A stretch of DNA of 64,000 bases from an uncultured bacterium (lineage in GTDB: Bacteria; Bacillota_I; Bacilli_A; RFN20; CAG-826). The DNA lies in contig CASFZN010000018.1 of the NCBI GenBank assembly GCA_949299195.1, positions 62,001 through 126,000 of the forward strand, read 5' to 3'. Below, in pieces: positions 8,396-17,266 of the stretch (position 1 is the stretch's first letter; the number at the start of each line of letters is the position of its first letter). The notes under the pieces were generated by a model. The model was given only the letters and a program-made list of their open reading frames with translations, did no database searches and was not told the DNA's origin. Made by a program: the position numbers and the translations under genes.

Positions 8396-8825
8396 CTTTT
8401 ATAATTTTAGTGATTCCTTCAGCTCCTATTGAAGCGCACTTAATTCGAGCAGCTTGTTTATAGGTATTTGAAAATGCGATAAGTTCATCTAAAACTTCTG
8501 CATCATATTCTTTTTCGTGAAGCATATTTTCATATTGTTCAATAATATATAAAGCATCTTTAATATCTTTATTAATCACTAAATTACATAAAATATCAGT
8601 TGCAGCTGTTGAAAGAGCGCAGCCTAATCCATTAAAAAAACATTCGGTAATTATGCCGTTTTCTTTCTTTAAGAAAATAGTAATATCATCGATACAAGAA
8701 TCACTATCCATTCGAATTACTTCGTAATTTTTATATTCATCTTCTTTGATTTTTTTTTTGTTATCTGGAAAAGAATAGTGTTCTAAAATAATTTCTCTTT
8801 TCATTTCATCAGTTAAAAAAAGCAT
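8376..8825 (-). CDS. sufU: SufU, sulfur-transfer partner of SufS
   Basis: A 149-residue zinc-dependent sulfurtransferase. The three conserved cysteines are visible in DSCIDDIT (about residue 44), NGLGCALS (about 69) and RIKCASIG (about 130). The first motif is usually CGD; here the Gly is Ile but the Asp that helps bind zinc is kept. Its start overlaps the sufS end by 17 bases. It accepts persulfide from SufS and passes it to SufBCD. Confidence 0.93.
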   Translation of the reverse strand: MLFLTDEMKREIILEHYSFPDNKKKIKEDEYKNYEVIRMDSDSCIDDITIFLKKENGIITECFFNGLGCALSTAATDILCNLVINKDIKDALYIIEQYENMLHEKEYDAEVLDELIAFSNTYKQAARIKCASIGAEGITKIIKGENKDE

Positions 8826-10038
8826 CTAGGAAATTACCTCCATTTTTTAAGGCGTCAATAAGGATATCCATATCGTGGATGTCGTTATATAAATATAAAG
8901 ATATACGAACAGTACCGAAAGTTTTTAATCTTTCTTTAAGTAATTTAGCGCAGTGTTCGCCACTTCTTACGCTGATTCCTTTACTATTTAAATAACTTGC
9001 TTCATCTTGAGGAAATACGCCCTTTACATTAATCGTAATAATTCCTGAATCAGCATCCTCATTATAAATAATAACATTATCTAATTTTCTTAACTCAGTT
9101 ATTAGATAATCTCTTAATTCCTCTTCGTGTTTATTGATGTTCTCCATCCCAATATTTTCTAAATATGTTAAAGCAGCATCAAATCCATAAATTCCAGCTA
9201 AATTCATTGTTCCGCCTTCAAATTTTGCAGGTGGTTTTAAATAGGCAACGTTGCCACACATATCAAATCTAGCGTTATCTCCGCCTCCTGTCATAAATGG
9301 ATCCATTTTTAATAATAGTTCATATTTTCCATATAGGAATCCAATACCTGTAGGACCTAAAAGTTTATGAGCGGAACAACAGAAAAAATCAACATCCAAA
9401 TCTTTTAAATCTATTTTCATATGTGGTGCACTTTGAGCTCCATCACATACTAAATAAGCTCCATATTCATGGGCAATTTTACTCATTTCTTTAATATCAA
9501 TTTTATATCCTAAAACATTAGTAATTTGGGCAATTGAAACAACTTTAGTGTTTTTTGTAATTACTTTTTTTAAGTTTTCAGGAGTACATCTTCCGTTTTC
9601 ATCTAAAGGAATATATTTGATTGTTGCTTTTGTTTCTTCAGCAACTCTAAACCGAGGAAGAACGTTTGAAGCGTGTTCAGCTTCTGTTAATAAAATTTCG
9701 TCTCCTTCTTTTAAATATTTAATTCCAAATCCATAAGCGACTAAATTCATAGCCATAGATGTGCCACTAGTAAAAACAACACATTCTTTATCGCAATTAA
9801 AAAAAGATGCGATATGTTCACGACATTTTGATACTTCTTTATCTACTTTATATGCTAAATCATAGTCGCCTCTATGAGCGTTAGCTCCATCTTCGGCATA
9901 ATATTTAGTGCAGGCATCAATAACACATTTAGGTTTTAAAGTAGTTGCTGCGCTATCTAAATAAACAAAAGGTTTTTCATCGCTTTCGTGGTTTTTATAT
10001 ATAGGAAAATCTTCTCTTATTTTTTTGACATCAAGCAT
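8809..10038 (-). CDS. sufS: SufS cysteine desulfurase
   Basis: A 409-residue PLP enzyme that converts cysteine to alanine and holds the sulfur as a persulfide. The N-terminal YLDSAATTLKP, the PLP lysine in CSAHKLLGPTGIGFLYG near residue 224 and the active-site cysteine region SVRSGEHCAK near residue 365 are all clear. The short Cys loop is typical of group II enzymes that need SufU. It overlaps both neighbours in the suf operon. Confidence 0.97.
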   Translation of the reverse strand: MLDVKKIREDFPIYKNHESDEKPFVYLDSAATTLKPKCVIDACTKYYAEDGANAHRGDYDLAYKVDKEVSKCREHIASFFNCDKECVVFTSGTSMAMNLVAYGFGIKYLKEGDEILLTEAEHASNVLPRFRVAEETKATIKYIPLDENGRCTPENLKKVITKNTKVVSIAQITNVLGYKIDIKEMSKIAHEYGAYLVCDGAQSAPHMKIDLKDLDVDFFCCSAHKLLGPTGIGFLYGKYELLLKMDPFMTGGGDNARFDMCGNVAYLKPPAKFEGGTMNLAGIYGFDAALTYLENIGMENINKHEEELRDYLITELRKLDNVIIYNEDADSGIITINVKGVFPQDEASYLNSKGISVRSGEHCAKLLKERLKTFGTVRISLYLYNDIHDMDILIDALKNGGNFLDAFFN

Positions 10039-10823
10039 TAGAATGAACCTCCTATAATCTCTTCAATTTTTTTGGCTTTTTCTTTATCAAAATATTTTGA
10101 AACTGGTAATAAATAACCTAGAGTTATTAAATTTCTAGCTTCAACTACGTTGATTCCTCTACTTAAAAGATAGAATAGATGCTCATCTTTTAAAGATCCA
10201 ATCGCACAAGCATGTTTAGCTTTAACATCGTTACAATCTATTCTTAAAATAGGATTTGCAACCGCTTTAGAGGTGTCATCAAAAAGGATGACTCTAGCAC
10301 TTTGAGAAGCGTTAGCTTTAATTGAATCTTCATAAATATGAGAAATACCATCAATATGAATTTTTGAATAATCTTTACTTACTCCATAAGCTTCAATATT
10401 CGAAGTGGTTTCTTTAACTTCGTGGTTGAAAGAAATTGAATATTTCTTTATATATTCTTTATTTGACAATGAGGCAAGTTTAACTTCACTTGAACTATTT
10501 TCGCCTTTTAAGTTGACTATAGATTTAAAATTAGTATCGCCTTCTCTAAAATCAGCAATAACTATATTTAAAGAAGCATTTTTATTAACATTTGCAGTGA
10601 TAGAAAAGTCAAAAAGTTTCCACGTGGAAAGTATTTTAAGCGATAAAATAGAGTTTTCTTCTAAAATCAAATCTAAATTAGTGATATTAATAACATCTTC
10701 GATATCAAGTGTAACTTGAGAGTCTTTTTTAATAATTATTTCACTCTTATTTACGCCATCTAAGACTATTGATTGACTATTTATGCCTTCATAAATATGT
10801 AAGTTGTTAGCATTACTTTCCAT
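10038..10823 (-). CDS. sufD: SufD-like scaffold subunit, short form
   Basis: A 261-residue paralogue of SufB, well below the usual 400 or more residues. The beta-helix core and the C-terminal segment HLFYLLSRGINVVEARNLI are present and parallel the SufB ending; the N-terminal helical domain is missing. It lies between sufC and sufS with a 1-base overlap, so the operon position supports SufD. A parS-like site is inside the coding region. Confidence 0.88.
   Translation of the reverse strand: MESNANNLHIYEGINSQSIVLDGVNKSEIIIKKDSQVTLDIEDVINITNLDLILEENSILSLKILSTWKLFDFSITANVNKNASLNIVIADFREGDTNFKSIVNLKGENSSSEVKLASLSNKEYIKKYSISFNHEVKETTSNIEAYGVSKDYSKIHIDGISHIYEDSIKANASQSARVILFDDTSKAVANPILRIDCNDVKAKHACAIGSLKDEHLFYLLSRGINVVEARNLITLGYLLPVSKYFDKEKAKKIEEIIGGSF
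10616..10631. promoter_or_regulatory. parS-like site inside sufD
   Basis: GTTTCCACGTGGAAAG differs from the full palindrome at the last base only. Confidence 0.8.
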
Positions 10824-10825
10824 TT

Positions 10826-11650
10826 TTATTTAATAGCCTCTTTTGTAGCACAAACACCAATTGAAACTTTATTCATTGGTTTATCTTCTTCTTTTTCGAT
10901 GGATACTCCATATTCTTCTTCGATCCATTTATAGCCTTCTTTATCAATTTTATCGATTAATTCGGGTCCGCCCTCACATACAATTCTTCCATTTACTATA
11001 ACCGCAGCTCTTGTTGGTTTAATTAAATTAAATAAACGAGCATAGTGAGAAATAACTAGGAATCCGGTATTTTTTTCTTCATTTTGTTTTTTAATACAAT
11101 CGCTAACGGTATAAATTGAATCAACATCAAGTCCAGAATCGATCTCATCTAACATTGAAAATGTTGGATTTAATAAAATCATTTGGAAAATTTCATTACG
11201 TTTTTTCTCTCCACCACTAAATCCATCATTTAAATGTCTATTTACCATATCAAAAGGAAGATTAACTTCTTTTGAAGCTCCTTCTAAACTACGATAAAAT
11301 TCGAATAATTTTAATTTTTTATCTCTTCTAACATTCATAGCAGCCTTATAAAAATCAGCAGCAACAACTCCAGGAATTTCGCTTGGATTTTGGAATGCTA
11401 AAAATATTCCTTCTTTACTTCTTTCATCGACTTCTAAAGAAGTGATTTCTTTATCATCGATTTTTATTGATCCGCTAGTAACTTGATATCTAGGATTTCC
11501 CATAATAGCAGCTAAAAGGGTTGATTTACCATGACCATTAGGTCCTAAAAGTGCTAAAATCTCACCTTCTTTGAGCGAAAGATTGACCCCTTTTAATATC
11601 TCTTTATCTTCGACACTGACGTGTAAATTCTTTACTTCTAAACTCTTCAT
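10826..11650 (-). CDS. sufC: SufC, ATPase of the SufBCD complex
   Basis: A 274-residue ABC-type ATPase that drives conformational change of SufB-SufD. Walker A is GPNGHGKST near residue 36, the signature is FSGGEKKRNEI near residue 145 and Walker B FSMLDEIDSGLD near residue 165; the DEIDSGLD form is characteristic of SufC. A 20-residue tail after the usual end is unusual. First gene of the operon, with AAGGT before the ATG. A minus-strand TATAAT at 11708-11713 may be its -10 box. Confidence 0.96.
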   Translation of the reverse strand: MKSLEVKNLHVSVEDKEILKGVNLSLKEGEILALLGPNGHGKSTLLAAIMGNPRYQVTSGSIKIDDKEITSLEVDERSKEGIFLAFQNPSEIPGVVAADFYKAAMNVRRDKKLKLFEFYRSLEGASKEVNLPFDMVNRHLNDGFSGGEKKRNEIFQMILLNPTFSMLDEIDSGLDVDSIYTVSDCIKKQNEEKNTGFLVISHYARLFNLIKPTRAAVIVNGRIVCEGGPELIDKIDKEGYKWIEEEYGVSIEKEEDKPMNKVSIGVCATKEAIK

Positions 11651-11750
11651 AATTTTACCTTAATTCTAAATCCACACTATTTTAATACATTTAATAAATA
11701 GGCTCAAATTATACTGTAAAAAAGTTGTAATTTTAGGGAATATTAACTTA

Positions 11751-11795
11751 TTGAAACTTTTATACTTATAGTATAAAATTAATAGCGCTATTAAA
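11751..11795 (+). promoter_or_regulatory. Promoter and 16-bp palindrome ahead of the PrsA-like pair
   Basis: TTGAAA (11751-11756) and TATAAAAT (11772-11779) form a promoter. Directly downstream, covering the expected transcription start, is the perfect palindrome TTAATAGCGCTATTAA (11779-11794). That location suits a repressor site. The regulator is unknown. Confidence 0.6.
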
Positions 11796-11827
11796 AATAG
11801 CTTATTTATTTATGGAAGGAAAAAGCA

Positions 11828-13786
11828 ATGAAAAAAACTACTAAATCAATCATATTGGGCTTAACTGCATTTTCTTCTATAGCATTAAGCGGATGTACAG
11901 TCTCACAAAAAGAAGACTTTGTAATTGACTACACTTACACGACTCCAAGCGGTCAAGAAGTCACTACTGAAATCTCTGCTCAAGATATTTTAGATAGATA
12001 CCTTACAAACGATGCTTCAACTGCTACTAGTGCTTATTATGATGCTATCTATGAAGTTGCATTAAGAGAAGTTTTTACCAATGGTAGATTCAAAGATCAA
12101 TATGCTACAGTTACATCTGAAGTCAATATAACTATTAACCAAGAAAAATCTAAAGCTGATAATGCTGGAACTTCATGGGAAGACTACTTAATTAACACCC
12201 TCAATATCGTTGGTGATAATTTAAGCGTTGAAGAAAGAGAACACATCTACTATCTCCAACAAGAAGTTGTTGAAATGAAAGAAATTGTTAGTGATGAATT
12301 CTATTTAACATTCTCAGAATGGAATCCAGAAGAAGATACAGCTAGCCAAGATGAAGTTAATGAATTTAACATGGTTTATGGTGAAAATGGTTATATCAAT
12401 ACCAAATTACCATATCACGTTAGAGATATCTTAATTCAAGTTGATGCTGCTGCTAATAACTATTCAACTGGTGAAATTTCTAGTGATGATGCAACACAAA
12501 TCTATAACCTTTTAAGATCACTTGTTAGAACTAACGACACTACCTATACATATGGTGACGTTGCTAGACAATTAAGTGATGATACCACTTCTGCAGAAGG
12601 ATTAGGTGAACATTTAATGGATTTAGATACCAGTTTCATTAATGAATTCAAACTTGGTATTTATACCTATGAAAGTTTATATAAATATAACGAAACAAAT
12701 AATACCGATACTCAATCAAAAATTGAAAAATTCTTAATGCCTCAAAACGTTCAAACTAACCTTGAAGATATTGGAATTACTTATATTCCATATGAAGCAG
12801 GCGTTAAATTATACGAATATCGTAATACGGAAAAATATAGAGACCCAGTTACTGGTAACGAATTAACAGTTAACGAAGGAAATGCTGCATATTATCCAAG
12901 AAATATTTATTTCAATAAATACTTCAATTCTCATAACATCTCCTTCATTGTTAATAGAAAAGTTGATTCAAGCGACCCAACTAACTCCTATACATTCACC
13001 GATAGTGGCGCTACTGTCATGAGCGATTTAAATGAAAGTGGTAACTATGGAATGTCTAGTGAAGTTTATTTTCAAGAAGGAACTAGCGAAGCAAATCACT
13101 TTAAAGATGTTGGTCTTAAAGATGATAATGGAAACCCAATTGAAGTCTTATGTGATGAAAAAGGAAATCCAATTATCGTTTCAAGAAGTGAAACTTCAAA
13201 TGCTGGTATCCACTTCGTAGTTATTGAAAAATCTCCACTTGAAGATCAAGAAACTGCTGAAGTTAAATTAAATGAATACTACGCACCAATTTCACCTATT
13301 ACTCAAAACGGTCAAGATTCATCTGGTAATAGATATACCAATCCTGACTTCCCAACAGATGAAAACGGTAATCAACTCCAAACCTACGTTAATGGTTCCT
13401 TAACTATGGACGTTAATGGTTATAACACTCGTGCTCAAACCTTAAGATCATCCTATGAATCTTATACTGGCGATCAAAAAGATTTCCAACTCTTCCAATG
13501 GGTTACAGAAGGAAATTTCAAAGCTTCTAGTCAAACCGTCCAAGAAAAAGTTGATCAATACATCGAATCTCAAATGTTAACAGTTGAATCAAGTGCTGAT
13601 CAAACATTAATTGATTCTTGGAATTCATATAACGAAGATTTACTTGCTCAAGAACAAAACCGTCTAGTTGGTTTAATTCCAGAAACCTGTGCTGTTCACT
13701 TTGGTGAAAGTGAATATTATGGCGTTGGTGGCTTATGTTACTACACAACTAGCTTAAACCCTGGTTCAAGTAATGGTAATAACTAA
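11828..13786 (+). CDS. Large PrsA/parvulin-like lipoprotein
   Basis: A 652-residue predicted lipoprotein. The signal peptide ends in the lipobox LSGC with Cys23, so the mature protein would be lipid-anchored outside the cell. An N-terminal helical region is followed by short segments resembling parvulin peptidyl-prolyl isomerase (FNSHNISFIV, later GIHFVVIEK, like the family SHILV and GYHII strands). Bacillus PrsA is about 290 residues, so this is over twice as long. Neighbours hit and yhaM also flank prsA in Bacillus, which supports a secreted-protein foldase role; isomerase activity is not assured. AAGGAAA precedes the ATG. Confidence 0.7.
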   Translation: MKKTTKSIILGLTAFSSIALSGCTVSQKEDFVIDYTYTTPSGQEVTTEISAQDILDRYLTNDASTATSAYYDAIYEVALREVFTNGRFKDQYATVTSEVNITINQEKSKADNAGTSWEDYLINTLNIVGDNLSVEEREHIYYLQQEVVEMKEIVSDEFYLTFSEWNPEEDTASQDEVNEFNMVYGENGYINTKLPYHVRDILIQVDAAANNYSTGEISSDDATQIYNLLRSLVRTNDTTYTYGDVARQLSDDTTSAEGLGEHLMDLDTSFINEFKLGIYTYESLYKYNETNNTDTQSKIEKFLMPQNVQTNLEDIGITYIPYEAGVKLYEYRNTEKYRDPVTGNELTVNEGNAAYYPRNIYFNKYFNSHNISFIVNRKVDSSDPTNSYTFTDSGATVMSDLNESGNYGMSSEVYFQEGTSEANHFKDVGLKDDNGNPIEVLCDEKGNPIIVSRSETSNAGIHFVVIEKSPLEDQETAEVKLNEYYAPISPITQNGQDSSGNRYTNPDFPTDENGNQLQTYVNGSLTMDVNGYNTRAQTLRSSYESYTGDQKDFQLFQWVTEGNFKASSQTVQEKVDQYIESQMLTVESSADQTLIDSWNSYNEDLLAQEQNRLVGLIPETCAVHFGESEYYGVGGLCYYTTSLNPGSSNGNN

Positions 13787-13805
13787 AAAGGAGGATAAAG
13801 AAAAT

Positions 13806-15611
13806 ATGAAAAAATCAAAAATTGCTTTAGTTGCTTTATCTGCACTTTTAGTTACAGGATGTAGCAAAGTTCAAGTTGAATTAAAAAACCCAAACGATCC
13901 AATCGTTGTTGATCAAAATGGTGCAGTTGTTGATGTTGAAAACAACAAAATCCAACAAATCTTTTCAACTATCCAAAACGGCGATTATTTAACTAGTGCC
14001 GTTAAGGATATGTTAACTGAAGGAATCTATACCGCTTATTTAGGTGAATATAATGTTGATAAAGATGGAAACGTCTATATTGAAGGTGTTGACTTAAACA
14101 GCGATTCCAGCGTCTTTAGTTTCATTGAAGAACATAGTTTCTATTGGAACTGGGAACAAACCGGTAGTAAAGTTACTTTTGAAGAAGCTCCTTCTATGAG
14201 TAACATTCAAGACTATAAAGATAGATTAACTTCTTATATTGAACTCGTTCAAAAAGAAGTCGTCAAAAGACTTTATAGCGAAGCTACTACTTCTTATTTA
14301 AAAAATAACAAATTCTATGAATCCCTTTACTGTAAGAACCTCTATGGCTCCTTATATAATATATATAATAAGGATGGTTCTAAGGCAGATCCAGTACTCT
14401 TGTATTCAACTCCTGATTATAAGAGCGAAGAAAATAAAGAAGAATTTGAAGCAGCCGGCTATACCTTTGGTAAATTAGTTACTAGAGATTATGATCCAGA
14501 TAAAGATTATAGAATGATTATTGAAGGAGATACACAACTCTTACATTTATATCATTATGTAGATTACATCAATATCGCAGTTATTCCAGATATTATGTCT
14601 AATCTTTTAACTCAATCTTATATCTTCAACGAACAATATCAATCAATCGGTAGAACTCAAGCTAGACATTTGAACTTTATTAAAATTAGTGATAACGATT
14701 CTAATAAAGCTGAAGAAATGGTTAGAGAATTCATCGAAAGAAATGTTCTTAATGCTACTGAATCTTCAGTTTCATACGAACCATTAATCGAAGCTTGGAA
14801 TGGAACTCATGAAGAATTAAATGGAGAAAATTCCACTCTCGATTCAGAAGTAAAAAATGAAGCAAAAGCTTTAGCAGATACTGTATTTGGCGAAGAAGTT
14901 ACTACAATTGATTCTCAATATAGTACTTATATCGATGGCAAAACTGGTGAAGATTATCCATATTATGAAGGTTCATTATATGGCGATATTATCGAAGATT
15001 ATTCTCGTTTAACCAATAACCCATTAACTAATGATACTTCACTTTATGATAGTTTCATTACAATTGATGGCATGAGCTTTACTCCAGAAGAAGGTTTAGC
15101 AGTTAAAATTCAAAATCTTGATACTGTAAGCTACGTTACTAATGAATGGGGTACCTCAGGAACATTTGATTTAGGTGATACAAGTATCATTTCTAAATTA
15201 TTCTCCTATGGCTTAGCTACTGAATTTGAAATTGCTAAAGATCCAACTACTACTTATGCAGTTGATGGTTATTATTTAAAACAATTCCAAGTTGGTGGTC
15301 CTTCATTCTTAAAGAAAGAAACATATTCATCTCCAATTGACTCAGTTATTTGGGAATATGAAGATGCATATTATATTATCGAAGTTGTTGATCAAGTTTC
15401 TTTAGATACTTTAGCACTCGATGCTGAAGCAACAAGCGAAGAAAAAGATACTGTTGAAAATTATGCTAGAGAAATCGGTTATACTGTTGCAAGTAATGGA
15501 ACATATACTAACGATGCATTACTCTATTACTTAAAACAATCTAACATCAACTACTACGATCAAGATGTTTATGATTTCTTTAAATCAGAATTCCCTGATT
15601 TATTTGAATAA
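13806..15611 (+). CDS. Second large PrsA/parvulin-like lipoprotein
   Basis: A 601-residue predicted lipoprotein with lipobox VTGC, Cys19. The start is the ATG at 13806 behind AAGGAGG, not an in-frame ATG 33 bases upstream that overlaps the previous gene. Organisation parallels its neighbour: a long acidic, Tyr- and Asn-rich extracellular region, a helical N-terminal part and a short parvulin-like segment ARHLNFIKI near residue 290. The two genes are 19 bases apart and probably co-transcribed, and they look like a divergent duplication. A foldase role is inferred from neighbours hit and yhaM. Confidence 0.68.
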   Translation: MKKSKIALVALSALLVTGCSKVQVELKNPNDPIVVDQNGAVVDVENNKIQQIFSTIQNGDYLTSAVKDMLTEGIYTAYLGEYNVDKDGNVYIEGVDLNSDSSVFSFIEEHSFYWNWEQTGSKVTFEEAPSMSNIQDYKDRLTSYIELVQKEVVKRLYSEATTSYLKNNKFYESLYCKNLYGSLYNIYNKDGSKADPVLLYSTPDYKSEENKEEFEAAGYTFGKLVTRDYDPDKDYRMIIEGDTQLLHLYHYVDYINIAVIPDIMSNLLTQSYIFNEQYQSIGRTQARHLNFIKISDNDSNKAEEMVREFIERNVLNATESSVSYEPLIEAWNGTHEELNGENSTLDSEVKNEAKALADTVFGEEVTTIDSQYSTYIDGKTGEDYPYYEGSLYGDIIEDYSRLTNNPLTNDTSLYDSFITIDGMSFTPEEGLAVKIQNLDTVSYVTNEWGTSGTFDLGDTSIISKLFSYGLATEFEIAKDPTTTYAVDGYYLKQFQVGGPSFLKKETYSSPIDSVIWEYEDAYYIIEVVDQVSLDTLALDAEATSEEKDTVENYAREIGYTVASNGTYTNDALLYYLKQSNINYYDQDVYDFFKSEFPDLFE

Positions 15612-15626
15612 TTATGTATAGTTATT

Positions 15627-15659
15627 AAAGATGGAAATTGATGAATTTCCATCTTTTTA
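15627..15659 (+). terminator. Intrinsic terminator after the PrsA-like pair
   Basis: AAAGATGGAAATT and AATTTCCATCTTT pair around GATG and are followed by TTTTTATT. Confidence 0.9.
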
Positions 15660-15738
15660 TTATGGTAATTAAAATTAGTTATTTTAAAATATAGATATAA
15701 TATTTTTTATTAATAAAGGAGTTTAAAAAATAAATTAT

Positions 15739-16158
15739 ATGAAACATTTTGATCCAAATTGTGTATTTTGTAAGATAGCTGATGGCTTTATTCCTTCTTC
15801 TAAAATATATGAAGATGATGAAGTTGTTGCATTTTTAGATGCTAATCCTGTTACTTATGGACATGCTTTAGTAGTTCCTAAGAAACATTATGATACCTTC
15901 CTTTCTACTCCAAAAGATTTAATGAATAGAGTAATGAATGTTGCTCAAAGAATTGGACAAATTGATGTCGAAGTTTTAGGCGCAAAGGGAGTAAACATTA
16001 TCACTAATTGTTATCCAGCTGCTGGACAAGCAGTCTTTCATTTCCACGTTCATGTTATTCCTAGATATGATGCAACCGATGGATTAAAGATTGAAAACAA
16101 TCCTAAATCAGACATTAATTTTCCTTCTGTTGTTGAGAAGTTTAAAGGAAAATTATAA
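15739..16158 (+). CDS. hit: HIT-family nucleotide hydrolase
   Basis: A 139-residue histidine-triad protein, a family that hydrolyses nucleoside phosphoramidates and dinucleotides. The catalytic triad HFHVHVIP is near residue 109 and the N-terminal CVFCKIADG is standard. It lies next to the PrsA-like pair, as in Bacillus. A TATAAT at about 15696-15701 serves as -10. AAAGGAG lies 17 bases before the ATG, unusually far; an ATA codon at 15730 would be spaced normally but is a rare start, so I keep the ATG. Confidence 0.95.
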   Translation: MKHFDPNCVFCKIADGFIPSSKIYEDDEVVAFLDANPVTYGHALVVPKKHYDTFLSTPKDLMNRVMNVAQRIGQIDVEVLGAKGVNIITNCYPAAGQAVFHFHVHVIPRYDATDGLKIENNPKSDINFPSVVEKFKGKL

Positions 16159-16195
16159 CTTTTATTTCTTAAGTAGAATTAAAGTAAGCTTTAAA

Positions 16196-16224
16196 AAACG
16201 ACCAATTGCTCGGTCGTTTTTTTA
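16196..16224 (+). terminator. Intrinsic terminator after hit
   Basis: AACGACC pairs with GGTCGTT around an 8-base loop and is followed by seven T residues. Confidence 0.88.
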
Positions 16225-16252
16225 GTTTTTATGATGTTTATCGATCTTTTTA

Positions 16253-16268
16253 GTTTCCACGTGGAAAC
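16253..16268. promoter_or_regulatory. parS site, perfect palindrome
   Basis: GTTTCCACGTGGAAAC in the hit-yhaM convergent gap, a perfect 16-bp palindrome identical to three others in the window. Confidence 0.85.
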
Positions 16269-16280
16269 TTTTTATATTTT

Positions 16281-16313
16281 AATGCTTACTTTAATGCGTA
16301 CTTTAAACCTTAC
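16281..16313. repeat. Dispersed intergenic repeat, AATGCTTACT type
   Basis: AATGCTTACTTTAATGCGTA followed by CTTTAAACCTTACT repeats the core TTTAATGCTTACT found in gaps near 26.1 and 61.2 kb, and in reverse near 54.0 kb. Confidence 0.5.
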
Positions 16314-17246
16314 TTATTTTTTAGTTTTATAAAAGGATCTACCATCAAGGGCATATATTTTATCTGTAAATTCCCCCTCTTTAACATCATCCAAAGCTTT
16401 TTGAATAGAAGACATTTTTGCGTCAGTTTCATCTATTTGGCTTAATAAATACGCTTCTTTAAGTTGAGGTAAAACCGGGGAACCAAATTCTAAATGACCA
16501 TGATGAGATAAAACCATGTGTTTTAAATATAAAACCTCTTCTTTATCTTGATGCCCTAACTTTTTAGCAGTTTCATCAATAATATCTTCCCCAATTGATA
16601 TATGGCCTATCAAAGAACCTTCTAAAGTATATTCAGGTGCAACCGGAGCACTTAATTCAACTACTTTTCCTATATCATGAAGTAAAGCGCCACCAATTAA
16701 TAAATCATAATTAACGTCTTCATAGTGTTTTGCCATAAATTCGGCTATTTCACACATAGAAACTGTATGTTCAATTAATCCATGTAAATAATCATGATGC
16801 ATTTTTACTGCAGCAGGATAATTACTAAATTTTAAGTAATATCCCTTATTTAAAACTTCATCTACTATATCTTTAATAACCTTATTATTAATAGAAAGAA
16901 TATATTTTTCCAATTTTTGAGTTAATTCTTTAATTTCTTTTTTGCTTGCTCCAATATAAAGAGAAATATCTACTTCTTTTTCATCTACTTCATTTACGCT
17001 TTCAATTTTAATTTGAAGTTTATCTTTATATGAAACTACTTCTCCAGCGATATTAACGAGTCTTCCTTGAATCAAAATTTCAGCATCATTACCAACAATA
17101 TTCCATTTTTTTGCTTCAATTTTTCCTGTTTTATCTTCTAAAACTAATGAAAAATAACTTTTCCCAACATTCGTTTGTAATTTTGTAGTGCTTTTAACAA
17201 TATAAATACCTTTAGCACTCATTCCTTCTTTTAAATCTTTTATCAT
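16314..17246 (-). CDS. yhaM: YhaM-type 3'-5' exoribonuclease
   Basis: A 310-residue nuclease. Residues 1-95 form an OB-fold nucleic-acid-binding domain; from about 150 an HD metal-dependent phosphohydrolase domain follows, with HHDYLHGLIEH (150-160), the HD pair H190-D191 in LLHDIGK and a later LSHHGHLEFGSP. Domain order and length match Bacillus YhaM, and prsA and hit are neighbours there too. It probably trims RNA and single-stranded DNA ends. The AAAGGA ribosome site lies 16 bases upstream of the ATG, a long spacing. Confidence 0.93.
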   Translation of the reverse strand: MIKDLKEGMSAKGIYIVKSTTKLQTNVGKSYFSLVLEDKTGKIEAKKWNIVGNDAEILIQGRLVNIAGEVVSYKDKLQIKIESVNEVDEKEVDISLYIGASKKEIKELTQKLEKYILSINNKVIKDIVDEVLNKGYYLKFSNYPAAVKMHHDYLHGLIEHTVSMCEIAEFMAKHYEDVNYDLLIGGALLHDIGKVVELSAPVAPEYTLEGSLIGHISIGEDIIDETAKKLGHQDKEEVLYLKHMVLSHHGHLEFGSPVLPQLKEAYLLSQIDETDAKMSSIQKALDDVKEGEFTDKIYALDGRSFYKTKK

Positions 17247-17266
17247 AATTAATTCATTTTATTCCT

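Noticed and set aside
12524-12540. TTGTTAGAACTAAC in the first PrsA-like gene as an operator copy
   Set aside because: The spacing between halves is 2 rather than 6 bases and it is inside a coding region.
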